Assembly (NCBI RefSeq): GCF_023091745.1 | Contig: NC_068910.1 | Location: 127,985,170 to 128,049,169 of the forward strand | Length of the DNA stretch: 64,000 nt | Origin: Budorcas taxicolor | Taxonomy: Eukaryota > Chordata > Mammalia > Artiodactyla > Bovidae | Reading direction: 5' to 3' | Part shown: in pieces, positions 45,145 to 56,392 of the stretch | Layout of the letters: each line of letters starts with the position of its first letter | Position numbering within the stretch: position 1 is the first letter of the stretch | The notes under the pieces: generated by a model | What the model was told of the DNA's origin: nothing | Databases searched by the model: none | Seen by the model: the letters and a program-made list of their open reading frames with translations, nothing else | Program-made: the position numbers and the translations under genes

Positions 45145-45300
45145 ACTTCCCAGTATTTTGTATGTCTCAAGCACTGTGTAGGATGCTTGTATATTAATAT
45201 ATTAACCATTCAACTCTTTGAGCATCCTTCAAGTCAGGAGTTATTGTGAAAACTGTGGTTGAGAGCAGTGAAATAGCTTGCCCAGTGTCACACAGGAGGG
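45145..45300 (+). repeat. MIR SINE
   Basis: CAAGCACTGTGTAGGATGCT and GCTTGCCCAGTGTCACACAG fit the MIR core and 3' half. Confidence 0.7.
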
Positions 45301-46294
45301 AAATGATCCACAAGAAGGGCCAAGGGAAGAATTCTATGGAAAAGAAGAAATCAAACCTGTTAGAAGGAAATTATGGGAACAAGCCATAACATGTGAAATA
45401 GAGGGAAGAATTAACGGGTGTTTACAGAGGCAAGTATGTAAGAAGAAAGAGAGCTGGCGTGAAATGGGGGGTTCGTGTTTGATGAGCTTAGTCTCCTCAA
45501 TAAAGCAGAAAGTGGGATGACCTGTTAGAGGCAGCTGGAGCAGGAGGAGGGATCTGGAATAGTCCCCGAGAGAAATAAGACAGGACTGCTGGACAGCAAC
45601 ATAGACGCTCTCTGAGGGAGGCAGGTAAACAGGTGCAGTGGGCAAGCCCCACATGACTGCCACCATCTCTGGGGAGTCCTGCACACTAAGGTCAGCAGTG
45701 ATGAAACTGATGGCGGATACAGCCTGAGAATATGTACATGGGTCCCAGGCAAGAACAGCCCAGAAGCCTCTAGGACCCGAATAAAGCTTCTCAGTTGAAG
45801 TTTAAAACACTCACTATCACGTCCATCTGAGCTGAGGGGAAAACTGGCAATTCTGTCTCTTTTTTAATTATAATATGTGACTTTCTAGGATTCTGTTAGA
45901 CTACTAAACTGGAAACGGAATAAAATAGAGTAGAAATTTTAGCTGAACCAATTAAAATATTCCATAGGGAGCCTTTCCTGTCCAAGCAATATTATGTACC
46001 TCTGAATAAATTGGGTCTGGGCCCTGGTTTGTTATTTTTAATTTGGACTAATAGGGTTGACATAAAAGACTAAAATTTGGAGCTTATTCAGTCATTCATG
46101 TCCTGATCAAAATTCCAACATGTCAAAAATTGACATCACCTTCACCATCTCAATTTCCTCTGTTACTGCCAAAGTTTACCTCATATTCTGCCTTCCCTGA
46201 CTTAAGAGGGAGGTCTTTGAATCTAAGAACTGTTCCCCTACACTCCTCGGCCTCTTTCTTTTTCTTCTATTCCTTTGTCAAGAACTAGTCCCAC
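45301..46294. other. Unassigned sequence
   Basis: ORFs at 45278-45520 (plus) and 45334-45684 (minus) overlap on opposite strands and have no supporting features. An AATAAAGCTTCTC at 45780 is LTR-like, but no LTR could be delimited. Confidence 0.35.
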
Positions 46295-46555
46295 ACCTTG
46301 CTGCTGCTGCTGCTGCTGCTGCTAAGTTGCTTCAGTCGTGTCCGACTCTGTGCGACCCCATAGACAGCAGCCCACCAGGCTCCCCCATCCCTAGGATTCT
46401 CCAGGCAAGAACACTGGAGTGGGTTGCCATTTCCTTCTCCAATGTATGAACGTGAAAAGTGAAAGTGAAGTCGCTCAGTCGTGTCAGACTCTTAGCGACC
46501 CCATGGACTGTAGCCTACCAGGCTCCTCCATCCATGGGATTTTCCAGGCAAGAAT
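46295..46555 (-). mobile_element. Bov-A2 SINE, 5'-truncated
   Basis: The antisense copy starts with (GCT)n at about 46300-46322. Two BovA units follow, and the copy ends at CCAGGCAAGAATA. Confidence 0.93.
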
Positions 46556-47098
46556 ATGTAGGTCCTATACATGAAGATGGTTCTGTAGTCAGCTACCTTG
46601 TGTTAAACATAGTTGCAAGATTTTGCTACAGGACCTTTCAGAGGTTTTAACTTGTTTCCTGGCATGGTAAATCTCCAAGGGAGAGAGGAAATATTTGATC
46701 ATGGAACCCCTCTGGTTGTTACATGACCTGAAATTCACCCTGGGAAGCCTTGGCCTAAATTGCAGTAACCACCCCCTGGCCATCCTTTCTGCCTTCAGAT
46801 TCTGGTGTTCCCATCCATCTTAAATACAGCTTTGGGGAATTAGCTCAAACCACACATTCCTTGAGCTGGTCTTTAGCTGTAAAGCCTTTGGTGACCACAC
46901 ACAGTACCTACAATGCCACATCCAGCCACCCCTAGCTTTGTGACCTGCAAAGCTCTCCTTACTCTGAAAAACCACACAGCTGACAAGGATGTCACTTGCT
47001 CTCAGTGGAAGGAAGTTACTGTTTCTAGAATGTGTAGGTCTTCAGAGTTTACATTTTAAAAACAGGACAAGTCGGGGAGGGGGGAAGTTTAGATGATC
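46556..47098. other. Unassigned sequence
   Basis: No gene or repeat is recognised. Confidence 0.4.
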
Positions 47099-47099
47099 T

Positions 47100-47318
47100 T
47101 CCCTTTAGAGGATCATCATTCTTTAAAGAATCTGCCTGCAATGCAGGAGACAGGAGATGTGAGTTCAATCCCTGGGTCAAGAAGATCCCCTGAAGAAGGA
47201 AATGGCAACTCACTCCAGTATTCTTGCCAAAAATATCATAGATAGAGGAGCCTGGCAGGCTACAGTCCATGGGGTTGCAAAGAGTTTGACATGACAGAGA
47301 CAACAATTTCACTTCACT
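47100..47318 (+). mobile_element. Bov-tA SINE
   Basis: The tRNA-like head is damaged at its start; the B-box (AGTTCAATCC) lies near 47162. The BovA part ends with ACAACAATTTCACTTCACT. Confidence 0.88.
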
Positions 47319-48492
47319 ATGTGCAGACCAGCTGATAAGAAATGAGTTCGAACTGGGATGGTGGTGGATAGGGGGTGGAGGTGGTGTCACTTGCCAAAAT
47401 CTTCTGAGTTGGCTTAGACCTACCAACAGGAGAGAGACTATCCTTCATTAAGCACTTTACCTCATTCAAGAGTAATATAGCTATAGCCCCCCACCGCAGC
47501 ACACTCTTAGATGTCCAGAGCTGGACACATTTCACAACTGATTCTCAGAGGCAGCACCAGTAGTCTGATTTTGCCCCATCAGTGAAGTGCTCTGCTATAT
47601 CACACACTATCTATACCATATAAATTATCTAGGACCCATCTGCTCCCAAATGCTTTGACCTCAAATTATTTGAATACTTCATGTCAAAATGTGGTTTGGA
47701 TCTGAATTACCTAAATAATTAAGTTGTGCTTGGTTTTCAGAGCATGTGTCTGGAATAAAAAGAGCCTGTTTCTTTAAGCAGTTTTTACAAAGGCTTTCTA
47801 AAGCCCTCTCCTGTTTTGTTGATTTATTTTTTTAAGGAGAGAAAGACATGTTGATGAATGAGCTGGACTTCTGCAGGATCCCAGGGGAGGACAGGAGGAG
47901 GAGGGAAGGGGCTGGGGGAGAAGGAGAGGTGGGCGGCTTTTTCTTCTGCTTTGCAAAAGCTCCAGGGCCCCCAGTCTTCTCTGATTACTCTCCAAGATGC
48001 TATACTCACTGTCTGCATTGACTGGATGCCAAGAAAACCCTCCTTTCAGGCCTTGGAGAGTTCCATGCTGTGGAATTAAAAAGTAAATGAGAACAGAAAG
48101 GGATGAAGGATAGAGAGTGAAAGGAAAAGAAAGCTGAGGAAATGAGTCTATTTGCAAGCTGGGAAATTTCTGTATCTCCTGGCTTGCTGGGCTCCACTGA
48201 TCCTTAGAAATAAAGGGACAGCACTAACATAAAAATGCTCCAATGCAGAAAGGATTAGGGTTTTGCACAAGAGGTGTCCAAGGAGTCTCTCTGCCTCTGG
48301 TCTGGAAATGGCAGGCCCTCTATAAGAGAACAAGGGCATGGATTTGTCCTGAAAATCAGCTGGAGACTAAAGCACTCACAAGCTGCTTCATAGGGACTTG
48401 TGGGTCTCATAGAAGCCTTTCTCATGACAGAACAATCAGACCTGTTCATTCATGCAAGTAGCAAGGACAAAGAAGCTACTCTATGTCACCAA
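47319..48492. other. Sequence without recognised repeats; one weak exon-like site
   Basis: About 47840-47960 is purine-rich. On the minus strand, an acceptor-like CTTTTTAATTCCACAG precedes 48067 and a donor-like ACA|GTGAGTA follows 48010, which would bound a 58-bp exon. Cryptic sites of this quality are common, so no gene is claimed. Confidence 0.3.
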
Positions 48493-48706
48493 TGGGCTTC
48501 CCTGGTGGCTCAGTGGTAAAGAATCCACCTGTTAATGTAAGAGATGCGGGTTTGATCCCTGGGTCAGGAAGATCCCCTGGAGAAGGAAATGACAACCCAC
48601 TCCAATATTCTTGCCTGGAAAATTCCATGGACAGAGGAGCCTGGCAAACTATAGTCCATAGGGTCACAAAAGTATAGACATGATTTAGCAACTAAGCAAC
48701 AACAAA
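48493..48706 (+). mobile_element. Complete Bov-tA SINE
   Basis: It begins GGGCTTCCCTGGTGGCTCAG. The A-box TGGCTCAGTGG (48506-48516) and B-box-like GGTTTGATCC (48549-48558) are present, followed by the BovA part. The flanks ATGTCACCAA and ATATCACCCAA look like a diverged target duplication. Confidence 0.93.
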
Positions 48707-48755
48707 TATCACCCAACAACAGGTTAAAGGGAGCGTCAAGGTACCTGACAGGAAC

Positions 48756-48835
48756 ACATCAAAAAAAAAAAAAAAAAAAAAAAAGTTTCTGACAGAATGT
48801 AATATATTTGCCACTTGAAAAAAAAAAAAAGCAAT
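48756..48835. repeat. Two A-runs
   Basis: Long A-runs at about 48762-48784 and 48818-48830 are separated by about 35 bases. They could be tails of old retroposons, but none is recognisable upstream. Confidence 0.6.
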
Positions 48836-49439
48836 CAGTCTGGGACACTAGAATAGTTTTTTATATTTATGTAACAGTTTCATGTACTTCACATGTCAAC
48901 CGTTGCTACATCTAAGGAGCCATCCATAACTCAGTGAGTTAAAATATCAGTGATGGATAAGTCAGCATGGCATTGTCTCCGCTAGGCTGAGCTCAGCTAG
49001 TCAGGCAGGTCAGCCTCAGGCCAGAGTGGCTGGCACAGCTCTGCCTCTCAGAGTAGGGCCAGGAAAGCTGGGTGGCTCTGCTACGCTTGTCTCCCCTCTT
49101 CCTTGCACCACCAGGCTAGCTCAGGCACGTTCTCCTCTCGGCACTGACAGAAGCACAAAGAGGGCAGCCCCAGCCTGCCCTAATCTTGCCTTCTAACATC
49201 TCATTAGACAATTGAGGTCCAAGAGCCAAGCCTAAATTCAAGGGATAGGAAAGCACGCACTGCTTTTTGAGAGAGACTCTATAAAGTTATGTGGGAAACG
49301 GTGTTGATATAGGGAGAGGTGATGCATTGGGGCCAAGTGGTTCCACCTATCCTGAAGAACCATTATCTCTTCGGTTTTAGGGCCTCTAAAGATCTTCTCT
49401 AGGTATCACTGGTTCTTCCCCAGTGAGTAGCTAGTGTTG
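48836..49439. other. Unassigned sequence
   Basis: No gene or repeat is recognised. Confidence 0.4.
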
Positions 49440-49600
49440 GGGATCTCTTTAGGACTCAGTTTCCTGATCCATAAAATAAGGATAATATTTTCCCTGCCTA
49501 TCTCACAGGGCTGGTGTGGAGGTCAAATATGATGGATATAAAAGTTCTTAGAAAACTCTAAGGTGTTACACACAGCTATTACCACAATTATATACTACCA
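49440..49600 (+). repeat. MIR SINE, 3' half
   Basis: ACTCAGTTTCCTGATCCATA and CTCACAGGGCTGGTGTGGAG fit MIR. Confidence 0.7.
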
Positions 49601-49674
49601 GAAGGCAATACCCTTTGTATGTATTGGGCTTATAGACCATAGATTCTCTGTGAAACTGCTCATCTCTGTCATTT

Positions 49675-49795
49675 AGCATGAAGGCAGCTAGGGACAATAC
49701 GTAAATAATGAGCATGGCTCTGTCACAATAAACTTTATATACAAAAAAGGCAGCTGATCGAGGGTAATCATTTGCTGGTCATGGTACACATTCAT
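49675..49795 (+). mobile_element. hAT-Charlie-type DNA transposon remnant
   Basis: GGACAATACGTAAATAATGA and CAATAAACTTTATATACAAA match a common non-autonomous hAT family in mammals; the exact family was not resolved. Confidence 0.6.
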
Positions 49796-49914
49796 AAACT
49801 TTAGGAATAGATGTTAAGATGGATTTCATTTGTCTGACATGCTTGTGCAAGGACTCCTCCAAAAGACTCCCTTTCTCTGTCATTAATTCATCTTAGGGTT
49901 CAACAACAATGCAT

Positions 49915-50050
49915 CATACATATGTATATAAATAACTGCTTCACTTTGCTGTACAGCTGTAAATCAACTATATACCAATAAAAATTAATTTTTAAAATTA
50001 TGCATCATAATACGTCAATCATACCCCAATAAACATAAAATTTTTTAAAA
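49915..50050 (+). mobile_element. Artiodactyl L1 3' end fragment
   Basis: CTTCACTTTGCTGTACAGCT and AAATCAACTATATACCAATA followed by A-rich sequence mark the 3' end. A second short tail-like copy lies at about 50012-50050. Confidence 0.65.
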
Positions 50051-51479
50051 GATGCATCATATTAGCAAATCTCCTCCTTCTGCACTCTAAACCCGTGTTA
50101 TTTCGTTCTGCATGGGGGTGGAGTTTATTTGTTATAGACCAGGTACTTTGTACACTCTAGGTATTTCATAAAGTCAAGTTATTTGGGGATTTTTGAAATT
50201 TGAGAAAATACGGAAAACGTTTTCCATTTCCTCTGAAACATGAGAAGATTCCAGGCTTCCTCTTTCCCCACCATGAGCTCCCGTGTGATCCTTTCTCACA
50301 GAAACAGGAGGCAGGGTGTAAGCATGGATCTTGGGACCTATTTGCCAGTTTCTATTAAGGGTACAGTCCCTTAATTTCCGCTGAAGAAACAACTGCTGCC
50401 ACTGAGAACTCTCTACAACCACTTTGCTGTTTTTAGAAACGTCTTTGCATCTTCCCTCCCTGTCAGCCAGAGGGGTGATACTCCATTACAACCAGGTTCA
50501 AGCCTGGCTCCAGCCAGCACCCTTGGGAGATGAGTGAAGAGAGACTTCTCTCTTCTAAGCTCTGGAATGTCAGTGGGCCTACTTTAAAGGATTTGAAAAT
50601 AAACAGAAGAACAAGCTGGAGGAAATCAAGAACAGTCACACAACCCCATGGTTTCTTACCTGAACTCTTCATTAGGCATTCTGAATGATCCACTTTGGAA
50701 GTGAAACAGCTGATGCCAAAACTACAAAGGCTGGTGCGGGGGACTTGCTTTTACGAGAAGGCAAACAACCCAGAACTTTCCACAGGAGGCAGGTTGCATC
50801 AGGAGCTCCAAAGGAGCCCGCTGCAAAATATTTCATTGTCCTGGAATGAACCTCTATACCTGAAATGAGGGTTTCAACAGTAAGTAAATTACCTGGCACT
50901 GTCCAGAGTTGGTGCTGGTAATGAGGACATTTGGGGTCATGAAGCTTGTATCTCCCCATTTGGTACACAGTTTAGAAGGCAGGCAGGACCCCATACTGAT
51001 TTCGTGCCATCCCATCCACAGAGCTGGAGAGGCTCTCAGGGTACATTAAACTCACTGCAGGTATCACAGGGACAACCTCTGCAGGAACCTGGAGCTTTTT
51101 AAGGTCTGAGCTCCATTTACAGTTGGCAGACGCCCAGTTTTCCCAGGCTGCTCTGAGAAGCAATCCCTTGTAGTACAGATCAGGCTCAAAGAGCTCCTGT
51201 TCAAATAACGATTCCCTTTCTTTGCGCTCATCTGAGAGTGGAAATATGCTAAGGAAGTGCCTCCCAGGAGCTGGAGCCCTGGATGGGGCATTCTTTCTGC
51301 ATGGGTTAAAACCAGGTCTGGCTGCCGTTTTGTGACACACAGATTCCACGTCTAACCAGCCTGGCTTACTAACGTTCTGGCTTTGTATCCTTCTCTCTGC
51401 TTTCCTTCCTATCATGACATTCAACTAAATGCTGCCTCCCTGCTGCCAGCCTCTCCTTTCCTACAAACCTACCTCATGT
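50051..51479. other. Repeat-free stretch with several minus-strand ORFs
   Basis: No interspersed repeat was seen in about 1.4 kb. Minus-strand ORFs lie at 50174-50422, 50463-50693, 50672-50968 and 50969-51424. A donor-like CAG|GTAAGAAA (minus) lies near 50659. It could include exons of a non-coding or coding transcript, or simply be unique intergenic DNA. Confidence 0.35.
50969..51424 (-). CDS. Hypothetical minus-strand ORF, 150 codons
   Basis: The open frame ends with TAA at 50969-50971. It contains charged and hydrophobic patches (for example ERESLFEQELFEPDLYYKG) and no transposon similarity. An acceptor-like sequence, TATTTCCACTCTCAG, lies inside the frame (just before about 51237) and would define a terminal exon of about 270 bp coding 88 residues. 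The first Met is preceded in frame by a stop, so the full 150-codon frame would need its own start. I do not recognise the product. It may be a chance ORF; a length of 150 codons is not by itself strong evidence. Confidence 0.22.
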
Positions 51480-52085
51480 CCTAGCCTCTCCTTAACTTTC
51501 CTATATCTTAACTTTAGTCATAGTCCTGTTTCTCCAAACATCTGTTCTTTACTGACCCATCTGTTTCAGTAAACGAGCTTATTCATCATTCCCCAAACTC
51601 ATCTTGCTTTCTGCCATCATCTTCTTTCCTCACACCATCTTCTCAGCCTGGAATGTTCTACCCCATTTCTACCCATGCAAATCCTCCAAACCCTAACTTA
51701 CACTGTTTCTCTTAGAAAATAAATCAAAAGTGACATAATTAAGAGACTCTGGTTCAATCCCTGGGTCACGAAGATCCTCTGGTGAAGGAAATGGCAACCC
51801 ACTTCATTATTCTTGCCTGGGAAATTTCATGGACAGAGGAGCCTGGCAGGCTACAGTCCATGGGGTCGCAAGAGTCAGACACAACTTAGCAACTAACCAC
51901 CACCACAAAGTCCCTTAAACTCTGGACTTCAGTTGAATTTCTCTTATGATGTTAATTATGTTCTCTCTCATATTATAATGAAATCTTTCAGATTGGAAAA
52001 ATCACTGTCTCTACACTGTCTTCCTCTTCCCAAAATATAACTCATAATAGATGCTTAGTTAACACTTGTCAACAAATCTGTCAAC
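51480..52085 (+). repeat. L2 LINE 3' region, split by a Bov-tA
   Basis: CAGCCTGGAATGTTCTACCC and the pyrimidine-rich surroundings match the L2 3' region. The right half after 51906 is more diverged. Confidence 0.65.
51742..51906 (+). mobile_element. Bov-tA SINE, 5'-truncated
   Basis: It starts at the B-box (GGTTCAATCC near 51752), so the A-box is missing, and contains the full BovA part. Confidence 0.9.
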
Positions 52086-53189
52086 TGCAAACCTAAGAGC
52101 TTGAAAGAGTTCATTTGTCTTTTTAAGTACCTAAAGCATAAACAGGAAACGTTACCCCTATTGTGTGTAAAACTTGTTCTATCCCTTGAAGAAGTAGGAA
52201 AGTCATTTTATAGCAGTTTCACTAGGGTGTTTACCAAGTTGCTTACTGAATCATATTCCCTAAACCTAAGAGAAATAAGTTAAATCTTATTTTTCCCATA
52301 AGAGCAATCTTATAAAATTGGTTTCTGTTCTTAACCAAGACCTGGTGCCCAACTTCTTCATATGAATGGTCACAAGCAGGATATTTAATCAATTTTAAAA
52401 TGTTACACCTGTTACACTACAGTGCATAAAGCTTTCTACAGTGTATATAAATCAATTAAACAAGGCTACACAGAAGCCAATAAAATAAAATTTTATATTA
52501 AGTAAAATATAGGTCATAAAGGTCTATTGTACAAAGTTTTCATCCTCTTTAAAATCCCTTTTAAAATAAATCAGCCAGTGAAGATACTCCATGGATAGGG
52601 TCATGGTTTCAGAAAGATTTCTTTGAGGAAATTTTGTAAAGCCTCTTAGGAAAACTGTAGGGGATTAAAAACTGCAGTGACTTTTGGAGAAACAAATGCA
52701 GGAGTGTAGGTTTGGCTGCCCCTATTTCTCCCTGATAACTTCTCTACAGTAAGTATAGATATTAACCAGCAAGGTTGAATTTCAATACAGAGACAGAAAG
52801 TTTGCTGCCTTTTAAGTAGTCTTCTCATCAGCACTAGCTAATTTTCCCTGCTACATGACAATAATGTACTCGGCCAAGAAATCTGCCCTGACATTAAAGT
52901 GAATGCATTTATTTACTCCCACATGATGATGGTCTTATTTTTTTCATCTGATAAAAAAACTTTACCTAGATTCCTTCCAGTTTGACAGACTAAACGTCTA
53001 CGATGCTCACAGCCTTCTCCACATTGCCTTACCACAATAAGAAGTCTCCAGGCTGCCTTTCACAACTGATGGTGGTGTGACTCCACATGATCGATCTCCC
53101 TCTGATTTATGAGAACAATACCAGGACTTTCTCCATAGTTATCAAATCTAAGCCAGAGACACTTAACCCTGACTACACATTAACATATC
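52086..53189. other. Unassigned AT-rich sequence
   Basis: No gene or repeat is recognised. Confidence 0.4.
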
Positions 53190-53880
53190 ATTGCTGTTTA
53201 CTCAAAGGAGTTGAAAATCTATGTCCACACGAAAACCTACACAAAGATGTTTACAGCAGCTTTAAACATAACTGCCCAAACATGGAAGCAACCAAGATGA
53301 CTTTCAGTAGACGAATGGATTTAAAAAACTTTGGTGCTTCTAAACAATGGGATACTATACAGTGCTAAAAAGAAACAGACTATCAAGTCGTGAAAAGACA
53401 TGGAGAAATACATATTACTCAGTGAAATAAGATAATCTGAAAAATTTACATGCTATGTGAGTCCCATTATATGACATTCTCAAAAAGGCAAAACTACACA
53501 CAATGAAAAGATCAATGATTGTCATGATGAGCAGGGAGGGAAGAATGAATAAGTGTAGCAAAAGATTGTTATGACAATGAAACTACTTTGTTTGATATGA
53601 TAATAGTGGATACATGTCAATATACATTTATCCACAAGTAAATTGTACAACACCAAGAGTGAACGCTAACGTATAGACTTTGGATGCTAATGATGTGTCA
53701 ATGTAGGTTCATTAATTGTATCAAATGTACCACTCTGGTGCAGGATTTGACAATGGAGGAGGCTGTGCAGAAGTAGGGACAGAAAGTATATGGGAAATCT
53801 CTAACTTCCTCTCAATTTTGCTGTGAACCTAAAACTGCTCTAAAAAATAAAGGCTATTTTTTTTAAGTTTTAAAATAAAT
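53190..53880 (+). mobile_element. Old L1 3' end, sense
   Basis: CCCAAACATGGAAGCAACCA (ORF2 end) and GGGAAATCTCTAACTTCCTC with CTAAAACTGCTCTAAAAAAT (3' UTR end) are typical of old L1s. Frames are broken. Confidence 0.8.
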
Positions 53881-53907
53881 AAAAGTCCTCTCCCACCAAA
53901 ATATTTA

Positions 53908-53937
53908 GACACACACACAGACACACACACACATATG
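53908..53937. repeat. (CA)n microsatellite
   Basis: ACACACACACAGACACACAC and further units. Confidence 0.9.
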
Positions 53938-53944
53938 CCTGGGT

Positions 53945-54355
53945 GTTCCTCTCAGACCCAAAGCCAATTAAATCAGAAAATTGGAACCTCTGTGAGTGAA
54001 AACCAAGTCTCAGTATTTTTTAAAGTTCCCTAGGTGATTTCAGAGAAGGCAATGGCACCCCACTCCAGTACTCTTGCCTGGAAAATCCCATGGACGGAAG
54101 AGCCTGGTAGGCTGCAGTCCATGGGGTCACTAGGAGTCGGTCACGACTGAGCAACTTCACTTTCACTTTTCACTTTCATGCATTGGAGAAAGAAATGGCA
54201 ACCCACTCCAGTGTTCTTGCCTGGAGAATCCCAGGGATGGGGGTCTGGTGGGCTGCCATCTCTGGGGTCGCACAGAATCGGACACGACTGAAGCGACTTA
54301 GCAGCAGCAGCAGCAGGTGATTTCAATGTACCAGCAAGGTGAGAATCACAGATCC
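53945..54355 (+). mobile_element. MER5A-type remnant split by a Bov-A2
   Basis: CCCTAGGTGATTTCA before the SINE and AATGTACCAGCAAGGTGAGA after it match the right half of MER5A. Confidence 0.7.
54043..54314 (+). mobile_element. Bov-A2 SINE with 11-bp target duplication
   Basis: Two BovA units, the linker and an (AGC)n tail are present. AGGTGATTTCA flanks it at 54032-54042 and 54315-54325. Confidence 0.95.
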
Positions 54356-54920
54356 CTGCAAATAAAAAGCAGCATGTGCACACATTTGAAACTTAAAGCA
54401 AATAACCACCTAAGAGAATTCTTGGGTTCTAGACTCAAGTGTGAAATTAATATCCAGATGCATAACTTTGAATAGATTATATCCCCTCTCAAAGTCTTAA
54501 TTCCCTCAAGTATAGTATGAGCAGAGTGTCCCACATACTAAAACAGTCCAATTCCTCAACAGAAACTAGCAAAAAAAATTCAATAGTACATTGAAAGGAT
54601 TATACAATACAACTAGTAAGATGTATTCCTGCAATGCAAGGATGGTCCAATATACAAAAGTCATTCTCTATAATATACCAGATGGATAGAAGGAAGGAAA
54701 ATAACCACATGATCATTTCAATTGATGCAGAAAGGCATTTCCACAAAATCTAACACATCTTCAAGATAAATTAGGACTCAAACAATTTAGGAATAGGAGG
54801 AAACTGCAGCAGCAGCAGCATGCATACATGCTAAATCACTTCAGTCATGTCCAACTCTTTGCAACCCTACGGACCATAGTCCACCAGGCTTGTCTGTTCA
54901 TGGGATTCTCCAGGCAAGGA

Positions 54921-55384
54921 GATGTGGGGCCCTACATGGGAAACCTTAAAAAAGGGCTAGCTTTGCGGTTTAGAACTAAGATGGCACCTGGCGGAGGCAA
55001 TGAGGGCGTGGCTTAAGTTTGTTAAAACTTTTGATTGGCTCTCGATTTCCCTGCAGGTGGACAGCGTGTGATCACCATAGACTCTTGTTACAATGAAGCG
55101 CATGACGACTTGACCTTTAACGTGATTGGTGCAACTATGGCATATTACAATTTGACCTTTAACTTGATTGGCCCAACCTTCGCAAACACCCCCTTGCTTG
55201 CCTATATAAACCAAGAGCTTACGGCAATAAAGCGGAACTGCTTTGAGGGAACCCTTGTTGCGTCTGATTGTCTCTCTCTCGAGGAGGGGCTGGGTTGGCG
55301 GACAGCAGGCTCACCTCTCCTCGGGACCCCTCGGCTTTGCTGAGGGAAGTTCCACTGCCTCTCTCTTTCTGCAGAGCAGCCCCC
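54921..55384 (+). mobile_element. Solo endogenous retroviral LTR (BTLTR1-like)
   Basis: The LTR lies within the SINE; GCAAGGA occurs at both edges (54914-54920 and 55386-55392) and probably includes the short target duplication. A TATA box (TATAAA at 55205-55210) and a poly(A) signal (AATAAA at 55226-55231) are in the expected order. The segment is GC-richer than its surroundings. No internal retroviral sequence is present, so it is a recombined solo LTR. The family name is from recall and should be taken as tentative. Confidence 0.82.
55110..55171. repeat. Two direct repeats in LTR U3 with ATTGG (CCAAT) motifs
   Basis: TTGACCTTTAACGTGATTGG (55110-55129) and TTGACCTTTAACTTGATTGG (55152-55171) lie 42 bp apart, upstream of the TATA box. 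Each ends in an inverted CCAAT box. Confidence 0.85.
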
Positions 55385-55495
55385 CGCAAGGATACTAGAG
55401 GGGGTTGCCATGCCCTCCTCCAGCAAAGGAAATTACCTCAACATAATAAAATCTGTATATGAAAAGCCCACAGCAAACATCATATTCAACAAGGA

Positions 55496-56098
55496 AAGAT
55501 TGATAATCTGCACTAGAGTTCTACATTTGTTACAAGCAATGAACCAACAATGGCACCTTATTATCACCCAAAGTCTATAGTTCACATCGGGGTTCACTCT
55601 TGTACATTCTGTGGTTTTTGACAAATTGTATAATGATGTGAATCCACCATTATAGTAACATACAGAGTATTTTTGTTGCTCTAAAAATCCTCTGTGTTCC
55701 ACCTATTCATGTCAACCTTTTCAGATTGACTTCTCTCACTTAGTAATATACATTTATGTTTTCTCCATGTCTTTTCATGGCTTGATTTCTTATGAGAAAT
55801 CACTGTAATTTCTGCTCAATTTTGCAGTAAACCAAAAACTCCTCTAAAAAAGAGTATTTTTAAAAGAAATGAAATGGTGCTATTCATATAAAAAAACAGG
55901 GTGAATTAAAAGAAAGTAGAAGAGACAAAGATGTATGCAGCACCTATTATCTGCCATTATTCTACTGGGTGCTGAGATACAGTGATGAGCAAAACAGACA
56001 TGTTCCCCATCCTCTTAGACCTTTCCATGTAGTACAGGAATCTGATTCAAGCAAATCACACAAAAATATAAGAGTATAATGTTCAGTGACAGCATATA
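55496..56098. other. Inserted block of mixed old repeat sequence within L1
   Basis: About 55560-55730 looks like antisense old L1 3' UTR (ACCATTATAGTAACATACAG), and about 55915-56085 like an ancient LINE remnant. The origin of the block is unclear. Confidence 0.45.
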
Positions 56099-56392
56099 CA
56101 GGCATACCTCGTTTTATTATGCTTTACTGAGTTTCGCAATTACTGCACTTTTCCTTTTTAAAGAAACTGAAGGTTTGTGACAGCTCTGCATTGAGTATAT
56201 CTATTGGTGCCATTTTCCAACAGCATTTGTTCACTTCATGTTTCTGGGTCACATTTTGGTAATTCTCAAAATCTTTCAAGATTTTTCATTATCATTCTAT
56301 TACAGTGATCTGTGATCAATGATCTTTGATGTTACTACTGCAAATGCTTAACGATTAGTATTTTTATCAATAAAGACATTCTTAATTTAAAA
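56099..56392 (+). mobile_element. Tigger-type (TcMar) DNA transposon end
   Basis: CAGGCATACCTCGTTTTATT at the left edge, then GAAGGTTTGTGACAGCTCTG and CATTTTGGTAATTCTCAAAA, are typical. The right end is missing. Confidence 0.75.

Larger units (their letters stand above)
54797..55425 (-). mobile_element. Bov-tA SINE, interrupted by a retroviral LTR
   Basis: The antisense BovA part at about 54797-54920 resumes after the LTR at 55385-55425 (CAAGGATACTAGAGGGGGTT). The tRNA-like head is missing. AGGAAA lies at both edges in the L1 and may be part of the target duplication. Confidence 0.88.

Noticed and set aside
45334..45684. Minus-strand ORF of 116 codons
   Set aside because: Overlaps opposite-strand frames and has no supporting signals.
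46556..46600. Possible LTR start after the Bov-A2 (TGTAGGTCCTATACATG)
   Set aside because: Resembles the start of the LTR at 54921, but the SINE does not resume downstream and no LTR signals follow.
48010..48067. 58-bp minus-strand exon
   Set aside because: Splice-like sites alone are too common; no linked exon was found, so it is only noted in the regional entry.
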